A DNA stretch of 64,000 nucleotides from DATGLG01 sp035294245 (GCA_035294245.1 DATGLG010000042.1:1-64000); one strand, 5' to 3'; positions 44,801 through 52,864 are shown, counted from the stretch's first letter. The notes: generated from the letters alone by a model not told the origin. Numbers and translations: made by a program.

Positions 44801-45198
44801 ATGTCCGCCTGAACCTCTTTGCGTTCGCGCGGGGAATAACCTTCCACGCGGCCCGCGCCTGAATCAATCGGATCGCCGCCAAGTCCCGGGGCGAGGGCGG
44901 TCACTTCATTGCGCGGATCGCGGTGAAGCTTGTAATGACCGAGTTCATGCGCGGTGACGATGGCTTCGTTTTCCGGGCTCTGGCCGCTCGCGACATTGAT
45001 GATCTTCGAGGGGCGGTCGAGAAACCCATAGACCCCCTTGCTGACGACCGAGCCCGGCGCGTAATGCGCGAGCTGCAGGTCATCCTCTTTGAGCGCCGCC
45101 GCGAGCAAAGCGGGCGCCTTGCGCACGCCTTTGGATTTCAAAAGAGCCTGGCGGTGACATTCGCGCGCCTTGAGCCGGATATCCCGCCAAGCGTCCAT
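41839..45198 (-). CDS. ImmA/IrrE protease - UvrD helicase - Cys-cluster (RecB/Cas4-like) fusion
   Basis: The 1,119-residue protein has an N-terminal ImmA/IrrE zinc-peptidase domain (HELGH at 84-88; 'VQADIFAGEFLCPSDWL'). The SF1 helicase follows (Walker A 'DAGPGTGKTRT', 'ALTFSNKAAEEMRERL', 'ILVDEYQDVN', 'VVADERQSIYRFRGA', 'VLTVHGSKGLEFKAVHLP', 'FFVALSRA'). The C-terminal nuclease-like region has 'YIQCPQRYQFE' and ends with 'CPNCQCYFIC', a four-Cys arrangement like the Fe-S nucleases of AddB/Cas4. The start at 45198 is set by GGGGAGG. ImmA-type proteases cleave HTH repressors; the HTH gene is immediately upstream. Confidence 0.88.
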   Translation of the reverse strand: MDAWRDIRLKARECHRQALLKSKGVRKAPALLAAALKEDDLQLAHYAPGSVVSKGVYGFLDRPSKIINVASGQSPENEAIVTAHELGHYKLHRDPRNEVTALAPGLGGDPIDSGAGRVEGYSPRERKEVQADIFAGEFLCPSDWLRDELLTHGRRPADIAKDLGVPPGLVLNQAVRALLLRPLQAPPPASPGPSYTLDPGQLEAATWSSGPLLVDAGPGTGKTRTLVHRIQHLLDNGASPASILALTFSNKAAEEMRERLSASNADAAIEMWVGTFHAFGLELITKYHQRIGRTMNVRILDEAGSLALLEANLIRLPLRYYQNLYEPAYELVPVLRAISRCKDELITPAAYRAAAEAANTVAVSEEEREAAGKALEVADIYEIYEDVLAKEDAVDFGDLVLLAAQALEQNADLRAEYQARFEHILVDEYQDVNLASAHLLRALAAPQSDVWVVADERQSIYRFRGAAPSNVQRFVAEFSGARRSLGVNYRSGSPVVQAFATFAANMQGSPGGSWTAQRGSVGAIRQIVAPSVAAEAAAIRDHIEQARANGIPYSEQVILARSHLTLARITGALEQLGVPLLYLGDLFEREEIRDLLALISIDAEPGGIGLVRVAQLSEYGATKADALAVIKWAEANHVRILDALRRLSEIPGLTPQGSAGLERLAQQLDGFGPGTSPWALLTTWLFERSAYLTPLLTANDAKAQQQLVAIYQLLKVCGEMAADGDSTRKHMLARVRRIEALNDDRMYRAVASEASDLNGVRVLTVHGSKGLEFKAVHLPALATRYMPANRQGVRCPPPPSLPHLAIRPADHEAEEECLFFVALSRARDFLFLSRSERYSASQTASTSKFLSPISALAPAARRNDSPLPLRPARPLAPPPARTLYQERELSLYIQCPQRYQFETLDGLRAIRDDSPYVRFHRCVFRTIGWLETQRAAGTPSNHPAALAQLAQEWAARGPTGHGFEAYYRASAETMIASMVDVIAAETGSYDQGEWVVDVGGKQIALTPDRVVIATDGTVHVQRIRTGRKTKSDPANRIYALLRRGAAARYPRRQVVIEAYYLATREAVPIPPNKDDKLLEEYTDAIADIERGAFAPAPEDARRCPNCQCYFICGFVQGVS

Positions 45199-45200
45199 GT

Positions 45201-45818
45201 TTAGTCCTCCCCAAGCCAATAGCGCTTGTCGTCGTCCGACATGGGGCTCGCCCGAATGACCTCCGCGTAGGATCGCGTGTTGATGGTGGGGGCCTCGTCC
45301 GCCTTGGCATGTCCCAATCGCCTTGGGCCTGCCAACAGGTCGGCTACGGCACGTTCAAGCCAAGCGGTGCTCACGCCGAGCACGTCGGTGAGGGCGTCCG
45401 ACAAGCGTCGGCCCAACGGCAATCGCATGCGGCCGGCGTTCAGTTCGGCCAGAACCATGCGATCGATATTGATGCAGCGCGCAAGCCGCGGGATATCGAA
45501 GCCGGCGGCCGACACGGCCTGAGGCCATGTCTTCTCCGAGATATTTTGCGCAGCCGCCGACTCCTGACGTGCGTTATGAAGCAGGTTCAAGGCCTGGCTG
45601 CGGCCGCGTGCGAGCAGGCTCTCATCAGGTTGAACGTCCTGCTCATCCGAATCCGCGGCCCACTGCGCGCGCACGGCGGCATGCTCGCGGATATCATCGG
45701 CATACTGCGGATACCGGCGCGTCCATTCATTCACTTGCTCGGCAGTCGGGTTGTCGCAGGTCTGGTGGAATGCGAACAACACCTCGTCCCGTTCCGGGAT
45801 TCTGTTTTGTTCAATCAT
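45201..45818 (-). CDS. HTH (XRE/Cro-like) protein paired with the ImmA fusion
   Basis: The 205-residue protein has an N-terminal region resembling anti-sigma-like segments ('RRYPQYADDIREHAAVRAQW') and a central HTH-like stretch ('AAGFDIPRLARCINIDRMVL', 'RRLSDALTDVLGVSTAWLE'). It overlaps the sigma gene by 8 bases and ends 2 bases before the protease-helicase start. The order HTH then ImmA is the usual repressor-protease pair of ImmR/ImmA and CapH/CapP type. It is the likely protease substrate, by inference. Confidence 0.65.
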   Translation of the reverse strand: MIEQNRIPERDEVLFAFHQTCDNPTAEQVNEWTRRYPQYADDIREHAAVRAQWAADSDEQDVQPDESLLARGRSQALNLLHNARQESAAAQNISEKTWPQAVSAAGFDIPRLARCINIDRMVLAELNAGRMRLPLGRRLSDALTDVLGVSTAWLERAVADLLAGPRRLGHAKADEAPTINTRSYAEVIRASPMSDDDKRYWLGED

Positions 45819-46503
45819 TGGCGGCTCCTATCTCAATCTTGAGGAGAGCTTTGGTCTCGGCGATCCACTCTCCCGCGGTTTTAGCGCTGATTCCGAGCTG
45901 CTCTGCGATCGACGTCGTGCCGATGCCAGGGCCTAGCGGGCATCCGTCCATATGCAGGCGGAAGGCCTCGCGCTTTCTCGGATCAGGAATCCTGTTCAGC
46001 AACCGCTGAACCTCGGCGGCTTGTTCGCTGCCTTCCTCAGGCGGCTCTATCGTCTCGACCATGTCTTCGCCATGATCGGTGACGCCGGGCTGCGTCTTGA
46101 AGGGCTGATTGCGCTGCGCGTATTTGCGCTCCGCCCGGATCGCGTCGGCGACGCGGAATTCGACGCAGGTGCGAAAGGTCTTGCAGAGCGCTTGGCCATC
46201 CTTCGAGCCCGGCTTGAGGATGGCGACGATCAACTGGTGCTGCGCCCGCAAGACAATGTCTTCGCCCTCGTTGCGGTGGTTCTTGCCCACCAGCCGCCGG
46301 ATGATGCGCAGCAACTCGTCCGACACGTGGCTGATCAGGGCCGAAAGAAGCCGTTGATCGCCGTTTGGACCGATGTGCTGTATCGCAGCGACGATGGCTT
46401 CGGGCCGGAAGAGCCGAAGGCGATTGCCGGCGGCGGCACTCTCCCAGCCCTCCAGGTCGGATGGCGAAGGCGGTTCCTCCGATGTCTTGGCACCTGTCTT
46501 CAT
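45811..46503 (-). CDS. Sigma-70-like (ECF-type) factor
   Basis: The 230-residue protein has a sigma-2-like helical region ('SDELLRIIRRLVGKNHRNEG', 'TCVEFRVADAIRAERKYAQR') and a sigma-4-like C-terminal HTH ('LLNRIPDPRKREAFRLHMDG', 'TTSIAEQLGISAKTAGEWIA'). It may direct RNA polymerase to the TGCGGTCGCTTC motif seen before its own gene and before the Ubl gene. It is first in a sigma-HTH-protease/helicase operon. Confidence 0.7.
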   Translation of the reverse strand: MKTGAKTSEEPPSPSDLEGWESAAAGNRLRLFRPEAIVAAIQHIGPNGDQRLLSALISHVSDELLRIIRRLVGKNHRNEGEDIVLRAQHQLIVAILKPGSKDGQALCKTFRTCVEFRVADAIRAERKYAQRNQPFKTQPGVTDHGEDMVETIEPPEEGSEQAAEVQRLLNRIPDPRKREAFRLHMDGCPLGPGIGTTSIAEQLGISAKTAGEWIAETKALLKIEIGAAND

Positions 46504-46540
46504 GTGTTACCTCGCGATCCGAAAGGGCGGCCCTACCTAG

Positions 46541-46552
46541 GAAGCGACCGCA
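46541..46552 (-). promoter_or_regulatory. Shared 12-bp promoter/operator motif, sigma copy
   Basis: TGCGGTCGCTTC on the minus strand, 38 bases before the sigma ATG, identical to 41803-41814. The bases that follow (CTAGG) differ from the Ubl copy (TTCCT), so the shared part is the 12-mer. Confidence 0.5.
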
Positions 46553-46684
46553 CACCCAAAATTCCGGAAACGGGCTCCGAGGATTCTTCAAACGTGGGTT
46601 TGTGGTCGCCTGAGTCGTTTAAAATAAAACGCAAAAACTACAGAGTGATAATGTATCTTACGGGAAATAACAGCGATCCAGGCC

Positions 46685-49600
46685 TCAGGCGGCCTGGGAT
46701 TGCGGCTGCGGCGCCGGACTCGCCACCGGAAGCGTAGCTCCGGCGACCGGAACGCCCAAGGCTTTTCGTGCAACCTCCAACAAATGCTCGTGGTGCGTGA
46801 AGAACAGCACCTGGGTTTTCTTGGCGAGTTCGCCCAGGACGCGGAAACCGGCCGCTGCGCGCTTGTCGTCGAAGTTGATGAACAGATCGTCGGCGATGAA
46901 CGGCATGGGCTCGGCATGGCCGAGATAATCCTCGACCGCGGCGACCCGGAGCGCGAGGTAAAGCTGGTCCGCAGTGCCGGTGCTCATGCCGCTCACCGGC
47001 ACGCGGCGGCCATCCTGCCGGATGCCGGCAAGCTGCGCGTTATCGTGGTCGTCGAATTCGAGCTGCAGGGTTTGGAATGAGCCGCAAGTGAGAATCGCGA
47101 ACAGCTCGCCCGCGCGCTTAAGCATCGGCGCTTGCTTCTCCCGGCGGTAACGGTCGATCGCCCATTGCAGCAACGCGATCGCCGAGCGCAGGCGCACATA
47201 CTGTTCGGTGATCTCTGACATCTCGGCCAGCGCGGCCTGGCGATCCGCCGCGTCCCTCGCCGCCTTGTCGTCTCCGCCCACCGCGTCGAAAGCTTGGCGC
47301 GCGGTGTTGCGGGTTTCGCGCGCTTCGATCAGGCGGTCGCGCAATTCCTTCAGTTCTCCGCTGATCGTCTGCTCCTTCGCGGCAATGGCGTCGAGATCGA
47401 TCCCCGAACACTCGGCCGCAAGATCCGCAACCGAAAGCCCGTCTCCATCCTGCGTCAGCGATGCCGTCAGGCGCTCGAATTCGGCCGTGAGCGTGCGCAT
47501 TTCGTCTGACCGCTGAATTGCGGTACGCAAATCTTCAAGCGACGCCACGGCAGCCATCCGCTGCATCCGCGCGATGATATCACGCGCTTCGCCGCTCGAC
47601 TCGCGGCAGGCTTCGATCTTCTCCTGCAAGCCCGCGACGTCTGCATCCTTCGCGGCTTTGAGATCGCGCACGCGCACGGCCTCGGCGGCCAGGCGATCGA
47701 GCTCCAAGACGGCATCCTCGGCCTTGGTGCCGGAAAGCTCGGGAGCGATGGCTTGCGCCAACGCCGCGACATCGGCCTCAAAAGTGTTGATGTCGCGCTC
47801 GATCTTTTCGATCCGCTCATGACGCAGATCGTTGATGCGGCTCGCCGCTTCGCGCATATCGTCGATGGCACCGATTTGCGCTTCTGCCGTCTCAGGGGTC
47901 GCCGCGCCCGGAAACTGAAGCGCCTTCAAGGCTGCCTCCCATGCGGCCGTCCACTCTTTCCACTCGCCTTCAGCTTGTTCCAGCTCCTTGCGTTTGCGCG
48001 TAACCGCACTCACCGCCTTACGGCGGGCCTCTTGCAGGTCGCGCGCGGACTTTGCGGCGGTTTCGTGCTGCCGCTCCTGCGTAGCGGCGGCCTCGATGAC
48101 GAGATGAAGCGGCTTAGCAGTCAAAGCTTCGGTCGCGATTCCCAGCGCTTCAAGCTCGGCCAAAACGGCGTCCTTAGCCTCGCCTTCACGCTGACGCCAT
48201 GAAGCGGTCTGTCCCTGGCCCGCCGCGAGCCGCGGGATCAGCTCAAGGATGTCCGATCGCACCCGCAGCCATTCGATCATGGCGTCGGGATCGCGCGGTG
48301 CAAGGCCGATCTCCGACCACATCGAGGCCCAGGCGGCCTCAAGCGCGGCCCGCTCTTCCGCCAGTGCCGCATCTTCCAGCGTCAAGGACTCGATCAGATC
48401 GTCCTGTTCGCGAATCTGCCCGCTAAGGAGGGAAAGCTGCGCGGCAGCGTCAACATGATCAAAGCGCCTGTCCGCAGCGTCGTCCGCGCCACGGATGGCG
48501 GCCTCGAATTCCTGCGCGATGGTTTCCGGCTGAGCAAAGGCTGCGATTTCATCGTCGGGAACGACAGCGCCCTCGAAATGGCGCCGGCGGATGATCGACC
48601 AGCCCGCATCGCGCCGTGTGCGCAAGCGTTCAAGCTCATCAGCTCCGACGACACGATCCTCTGTGGTAATGCGCTCATAAGCCTTCTGGTGGCGCGCGCG
48701 GTCTTGCTCCGCCGTCCGGATGCGTTCTCGGCAGACCCGCTGCCGCTGTTCGAGGCTGCGGCAGGCGTCGCGGTGAGCCTCGACCGACGCGAGCGGCGGC
48801 ACGCGCATAGCTTCGAGGTCAGCGTGATCCTTCACTGCGGGATGCAAGGTCTTGAGGGCCCGGGCAATGGCGGTGCCGATCGCTTCTTCTTCGCGCTTGG
48901 AATTCGCGATCTGGCCGGCCACATCGCCAAGTCCACGGGCGGCCTTGATGACCATCGCGAGCTTGGAAACATCCGTAATCGTCCCAACGGCTTCGATCTC
49001 GGCCACGATTTCGGTCAGCGTCTCTTCGGCTTCGTCCAAGGCATCTTTGGCATTCTCAAGCGCACCCGCTTGAGCGCCGCGGTGATTGAGCAAACCGCGC
49101 AGGACCGCGACTTTGGCCTTTGCGGGAATGCGGGCGATCACGTGATCGACATCGCCCTCCCATTCCAGTTCTGCCGCGAGGCGTTTGAGAGCCGTCTCGG
49201 CCGCGGCGAGTTCGGCGCGTCGCTTGGGCAAGTCGGCCTTGCCGGAGCGGATTTGGATGCGGCGATCGTGAAGCTGCGCAATGTCTTCCGCGCGCGCGAG
49301 TAAGGTTTCATCGAAAGTCAGGCCTGCGCGTTCGGCTTCAAGCGCTGCGATCTGTTCGCTTAAGGCCGCGATGCGCCCCGTGGCGGCGGCCTCGTCCTTG
49401 GCGGCCTTCTCAAGAGTCTTGGAGGCATCGTCATCGAACGGGACAACGGTACCGAGCGCCTTGATCGCGCTTTCGCTCTCCGCGCGCTTGCGCACATCGC
49501 GGCAGACGCGGCGGATGCGGTTAAGCTTGCGCAGCTCTGCCGACTTGGTCTCGATTTCGCGCTCGATAACACTATGCGCCTCGTTGGCCGTCTCGAACGC

Positions 49601-50239
49601 GCTCTTCAACGACTGCCATTTGGTTGTCGTGACCACGTTTTCGCGCATCGAAGCTTCGGCGGCCTCTAACCGGTCCTGGGCCTGGAAATACTTGCGGTGT
49701 CCGGCGCGGCGTGAAGCCCAGAGCGCATCGGCCTCGGCCTCCATCGCTTTGAGCGTTTCCCGCAAGCCCAGAATGCCCGCGCCCGCCGAGAACAGCATCT
49801 GACCGACATCATCTTGGGCTTGCAGAATTTCCTTGCCGCCTTGGCGCAAGCGCTCGTGATCGAGGCTGAACATCCGCGTATAAAAGCGCCGATCCGCGCC
49901 TGCGAGAAACGGCGCGATCGCGCCCTCGCCGGACGGAAGGGGCGTCTCGTCTTCGCCGAGCAGTGTGTCTTTGTTGCCTTTACGGCGGCGCAGCTTGAGC
50001 GTGTCGCCGCCCTTTTCCAGGACGGCGCCCACCCGCATGGCGTTGTACTCGTGAAGAAAATTGCGCGGCGAGTTGCCCGGAATGCCGAAGAGCAAGTCTT
50101 CGACACCATTCGTCGCCGTGGATTTTCCGGCTTCATTTTCACCCAAGAGCATCTGGAAATCCGGCTCCCCGCGCGGCAAGCCGATGCTGGCGTTCGTGAA
50201 ATGGCCGTAGCGGAGAAGATCGAGCTGGCGGATGCGCAT
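46685..50239 (-). CDS. YhaN-type SMC/Rad50-like ATPase
   Basis: The 1,184-residue protein starts MRIRQLDLLRYGHFTNASIG, with Walker A 'LGENEAGKSTATNGVEDLLF'. Long coiled-coil arms follow, and at the C-terminus the ABC signature region 'VPVSGMSTGTADQLYLALRV' and Walker B 'MPFIADDLFINFDDKRAAAG'. This is the YhaN/SbcC-like organisation; with the metallophosphoesterase YhaO it forms an Mre11-Rad50-type complex that processes DNA ends. It follows yhaO by 4 bases. Confidence 0.92.
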   Translation of the reverse strand: MRIRQLDLLRYGHFTNASIGLPRGEPDFQMLLGENEAGKSTATNGVEDLLFGIPGNSPRNFLHEYNAMRVGAVLEKGGDTLKLRRRKGNKDTLLGEDETPLPSGEGAIAPFLAGADRRFYTRMFSLDHERLRQGGKEILQAQDDVGQMLFSAGAGILGLRETLKAMEAEADALWASRRAGHRKYFQAQDRLEAAEASMRENVVTTTKWQSLKSAFETANEAHSVIEREIETKSAELRKLNRIRRVCRDVRKRAESESAIKALGTVVPFDDDASKTLEKAAKDEAAATGRIAALSEQIAALEAERAGLTFDETLLARAEDIAQLHDRRIQIRSGKADLPKRRAELAAAETALKRLAAELEWEGDVDHVIARIPAKAKVAVLRGLLNHRGAQAGALENAKDALDEAEETLTEIVAEIEAVGTITDVSKLAMVIKAARGLGDVAGQIANSKREEEAIGTAIARALKTLHPAVKDHADLEAMRVPPLASVEAHRDACRSLEQRQRVCRERIRTAEQDRARHQKAYERITTEDRVVGADELERLRTRRDAGWSIIRRRHFEGAVVPDDEIAAFAQPETIAQEFEAAIRGADDAADRRFDHVDAAAQLSLLSGQIREQDDLIESLTLEDAALAEERAALEAAWASMWSEIGLAPRDPDAMIEWLRVRSDILELIPRLAAGQGQTASWRQREGEAKDAVLAELEALGIATEALTAKPLHLVIEAAATQERQHETAAKSARDLQEARRKAVSAVTRKRKELEQAEGEWKEWTAAWEAALKALQFPGAATPETAEAQIGAIDDMREAASRINDLRHERIEKIERDINTFEADVAALAQAIAPELSGTKAEDAVLELDRLAAEAVRVRDLKAAKDADVAGLQEKIEACRESSGEARDIIARMQRMAAVASLEDLRTAIQRSDEMRTLTAEFERLTASLTQDGDGLSVADLAAECSGIDLDAIAAKEQTISGELKELRDRLIEARETRNTARQAFDAVGGDDKAARDAADRQAALAEMSEITEQYVRLRSAIALLQWAIDRYRREKQAPMLKRAGELFAILTCGSFQTLQLEFDDHDNAQLAGIRQDGRRVPVSGMSTGTADQLYLALRVAAVEDYLGHAEPMPFIADDLFINFDDKRAAAGFRVLGELAKKTQVLFFTHHEHLLEVARKALGVPVAGATLPVASPAPQPQSQAA

Positions 50240-50243
50240 GTGA

Positions 50244-51506
50244 CTAAACTTTCTCTGCGAGACGCGCGTTCAAATACGCGCCGGCATGGGTGATCAAAGC
50301 GGCGATATTGCCGTCTATGACCGCCTTCAAGGCGGCATCATTCGTTTCGGTGCGGACATCGTGGGGCAACTTGCGGACCAGATCGCTGAGATCCGAGGCG
50401 AGCCGCGCTTGCAGCTCGGCATCGCTGCCCGCGCTTTCAATCATGCGCTGCAAATCGCCCACCGCATCTGTGCGCGACGCCGCGGTGTTCGGATGTTTCG
50501 TGCCGACGACGAGTCGCTCGATCCAGGCGGCCTCTTCGCCTAGGCCGAGCGCCGCGGCGTGCGCCTCCGCGAGAAGGTGATCCGCCGATGAGAGCAATTC
50601 GCCGTGAAGCTTGGTCTGTCCGGTCAGCTCGATCCGGCAAGCGAGAAGCCGTCCCTGTGCTTCGCGCGCAACGGCGTCTTCGATCGTCTCACGCACCAGG
50701 TCGATGACGTCGGCAGACGTCGCGCATTGATCCACCACAACCGGCAAATGGATCCAGCGCACGCAATCGGCATGCAGCGGTGAGACCGCCTCGACTTGTC
50801 CGTCCTCGACGGTAATCAGCGAGGCGCCCTTCGGACCGCTCTCGCGGATATGCCGGCCTTGCAGATTGCCGCAAAACACGACATGCGGCCGCTCATGCAG
50901 AACGGCGGCCTGATGCACATGCGCGAGCGCCCAATAATCGTAACCCTTGTTAACCAGCTCTTCGAGCGCACACGGCGCGTAGTTTGCATGTCCGCCCATG
51001 CCGCCCAGGCCAGTGTGGAGCACGCCGATATTGAAGTGGCCCGCAGCCGGCGCGGGATAGGCGGCGACAAGATTCTCGGTGACGTCGCGCTGCCGGAAGC
51101 TCTGGCCATGCAGCGCGACGTTCAAGTTTGGCAGGCGGAAGGTCTCGGGCTTGCGGGCAGAGAACACCTTGACATTGGGCGGCAAGGTGAGCCGCCGCGT
51201 AATCTGGCTTTCAGCATCGTGATTGCCGTAGAGCAGGAAGGCGGGGATGCCGGCCTCGGACAGCCGGCCCATCTGCTTTACGAAGAAAAGGCCGGTCTGA
51301 TAGTCGCGCCAATCACCGTCATAGAGATCGCCAGCTATGACGAAAAAATCCACTTCCTCTTCGATCGCCTGGCTGACGAGAGTGTCGAAAGCGGTTCGGG
51401 TTGCTGTGCGGATGCGTTCGGCTGCCGCGCCTTGCTGGCCGGAGAGTCCCTTCAGCGGACTGTCCAGATGGATGTCGCCGGTGTGAATGAAGCGAAACGA
51501 TTGCAA
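50244..51506 (-). CDS. YhaO-type SbcD/Mre11-like metallophosphoesterase
   Basis: The 420-residue protein carries the Mre11/SbcD phosphoesterase motifs: 'FRFIHTGDIHLDSPLKG', 'FVIAGDLYDGDWRDY', 'FLLYGNHDAES', 'IGVLHTGLGG' and 'YWALAHVHQ'. The start is inferred as TTG at 51506, eight bases after GGGAGGG. The frame stays open upstream to 51656, but the extra Arg-rich residues are not family-like. It probably nicks or trims DNA with YhaN. Confidence 0.9.
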   Translation of the reverse strand: MQSFRFIHTGDIHLDSPLKGLSGQQGAAAERIRTATRTAFDTLVSQAIEEEVDFFVIAGDLYDGDWRDYQTGLFFVKQMGRLSEAGIPAFLLYGNHDAESQITRRLTLPPNVKVFSARKPETFRLPNLNVALHGQSFRQRDVTENLVAAYPAPAAGHFNIGVLHTGLGGMGGHANYAPCALEELVNKGYDYWALAHVHQAAVLHERPHVVFCGNLQGRHIRESGPKGASLITVEDGQVEAVSPLHADCVRWIHLPVVVDQCATSADVIDLVRETIEDAVAREAQGRLLACRIELTGQTKLHGELLSSADHLLAEAHAAALGLGEEAAWIERLVVGTKHPNTAASRTDAVGDLQRMIESAGSDAELQARLASDLSDLVRKLPHDVRTETNDAALKAVIDGNIAALITHAGAYLNARLAEKV

Positions 51507-51686
51507 GACAATGCCCTCCCAAATCCGATCGGCGCACCCAAGACCGGTCCCATGGCGCTTTCGCTCCGGGGCCCTTAGACGGTCAGCGAAACCTCCCCGG
51601 GTTTTCCGGAAGCGCCGGACCAAAAATCTTTCGGCAGCAAAGGTAGTATAGAACATAAAGGGAACATAATAGTCAAGAAGTCACTG

Positions 51687-52205
51687 CTATCCCCAATATC
51701 TAGTAGCGAGACGTGGATGGGCGGGCGCGGCGCTATCGGATCGAGAAAAGCCCGGCTGCAAAGAGCAGCCGGGCGTAGCCGCAAAGCGGCATTTTGGGGG
51801 ACTGGGGCGCAACGGTTTGGGCAGCCAGCCGCTGTCCGCGACAAGGGTCTCGGCCCGTTGAGCCAGTTCATTCTTCTTGAGCTTGCCCAGCGCCGGAGCG
51901 TGCGTCCCTTTCGCCTCGTCGATGGCCGCGAGAATGCCCGCGCGGTTGATGCGGCCGAAACAATTCTCCGCGCCCGGCACGAACCAGGTCCGCATGTCGA
52001 GCCCGATCCCTCCGGCGATCTGGCTTACGTGGGTCAGACGCACGGCGTCAGGCCGGTCGCCTTTGCGCTGTACGGCGTCGACCGATGCCGCGACGATAAA
52101 CGCCAAGACCCCGAGCAACTCCGCTTGCGAGCGTTCCAAGCACCAAGACCACAAGGCTTCCGGTGCAGGAAGTATTGCCTGGACCCGTGACCGTGCCTGA
52201 TCCAT
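51687..52205 (-). pseudogene. Relic of a large ParB-like protein (C-terminal third)
   Basis: The frame follows the C-terminus of the intact ParB at 20766-22916: 'GLDMRTWFVPGAENCFGRIN' versus 'GLDMVEAGWRPTVGNYLGRV', and 'RAETLVADSGWLPKPLRP' versus 'EAERLLADTGWLPEPLRP'. The N-terminal ParB domain is absent and the frame then drifts into unrelated sequence. It is evidence of a second ICE backbone once present here. Confidence 0.7.
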
Positions 52206-52304
52206 CGCAGACAGGCTCGCGCACAGATCGGCAGACGCTATAGCCCGGCGCAGTCTGCGCGGTGCGGTCTTCGATCAACTTCGCGAGTTGCCGGGCTTCG
52301 GGCC

Positions 52305-52457
52305 ATGCTGGCGGAACTCGATGAGCTCGGTCGGCTGCGCCGCCTCATCGCCATGCTCACGACAGAAGTCGTGGCCGAACCGGACACGACGCCTTTTGAC
52401 GTTCCTCTCCAGGCACAGGATCATTTAGCAAAGCGCGAAGCGCGCCTTTCTGTGTAG
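52305..52457 (+). CDS. Possible 50-residue protein
   Basis: The open frame starts MLAELDELGRLRRLIAMLTT and ends 'AKREARLSV'. It is amphipathic and helical by eye and has no clear ribosome-binding site. It may be a relic. The surrounding 52206-52573 holds no other supported gene. Confidence 0.25.
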   Translation: MLAELDELGRLRRLIAMLTTEVVAEPDTTPFDVPLQAQDHLAKREARLSV

Positions 52458-52573
52458 GAGCAGTTCGCGGCGGAGCATTTGTTCGGCGAGGACGATGATC
52501 ATACCTTCACGCCTTCGAGATGGTACTAGGCCAAGCGCTCGCCGGCTGATTAGTCCGAAACCAAATCAATTGG

Positions 52574-52698
52574 TGCTGCGGACCGGATTCGAAACCGGCT
52601 AGTGGATGGGCTTAGTGCACCGAGCCATTACGCCGCTGCCTTCTCGTCACCATCTCGGACCTTTGCCGGCCATGTGTCCTTCCACACCGCCGCAGCCA
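52574..52698. repeat. 125-bp direct repeat, right copy
   Basis: Partner of 38681-38805. Read on the minus strand this copy ends ...TTCGAATCCGGTCCGCAGCACCA, i.e. a T arm plus a 3' acceptor-like CCGCAGC and ACCA, which resembles the 3' end of a tRNA gene. No full cloverleaf can be built upstream of it. Confidence 0.85.
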
Positions 52699-52864
52699 GA
52701 GGCGTCTGTCTATCTGCTCGTCCACCGCCCATCAAGTTCAGTGAGTCGTCTTGAGACTGGAAGAGAGGCAGTGAGCATAGCGCGCATGAACGCGTTGTGC
52801 TAAGAACGCTGACGGTCTTTCCTTATATCGGCGCGTAGCGCGCTACAAAGGTCGATGGCGCAAC

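Larger units (their letters stand above)
38681..52698. mobile_element. Nested defence cassette bounded by 125-bp direct repeats
   Basis: All genes inside (E1, JAB, E2-like, Ubl, ImmA-UvrD, HTH, sigma, YhaN, YhaO) lie on the minus strand, with a ParB C-terminal relic next to the right repeat. No integrase or transposase gene is inside, so movement must have used another enzyme or homologous recombination between repeats. Inference from the repeats and gene orientation. Confidence 0.55.

Noticed and set aside
43288..44862. 524-residue plus-strand frame opposite the ImmA-UvrD gene
   Set aside because: Antisense shadow of the helicase domain; all helicase motifs are on the minus strand.
46685..51506. 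Reading the YhaO/YhaN pair as chromosomal sbcCD
   Set aside because: The motifs and lengths fit YhaN/YhaO better, and the pair lies inside the 125-bp repeats on an island.
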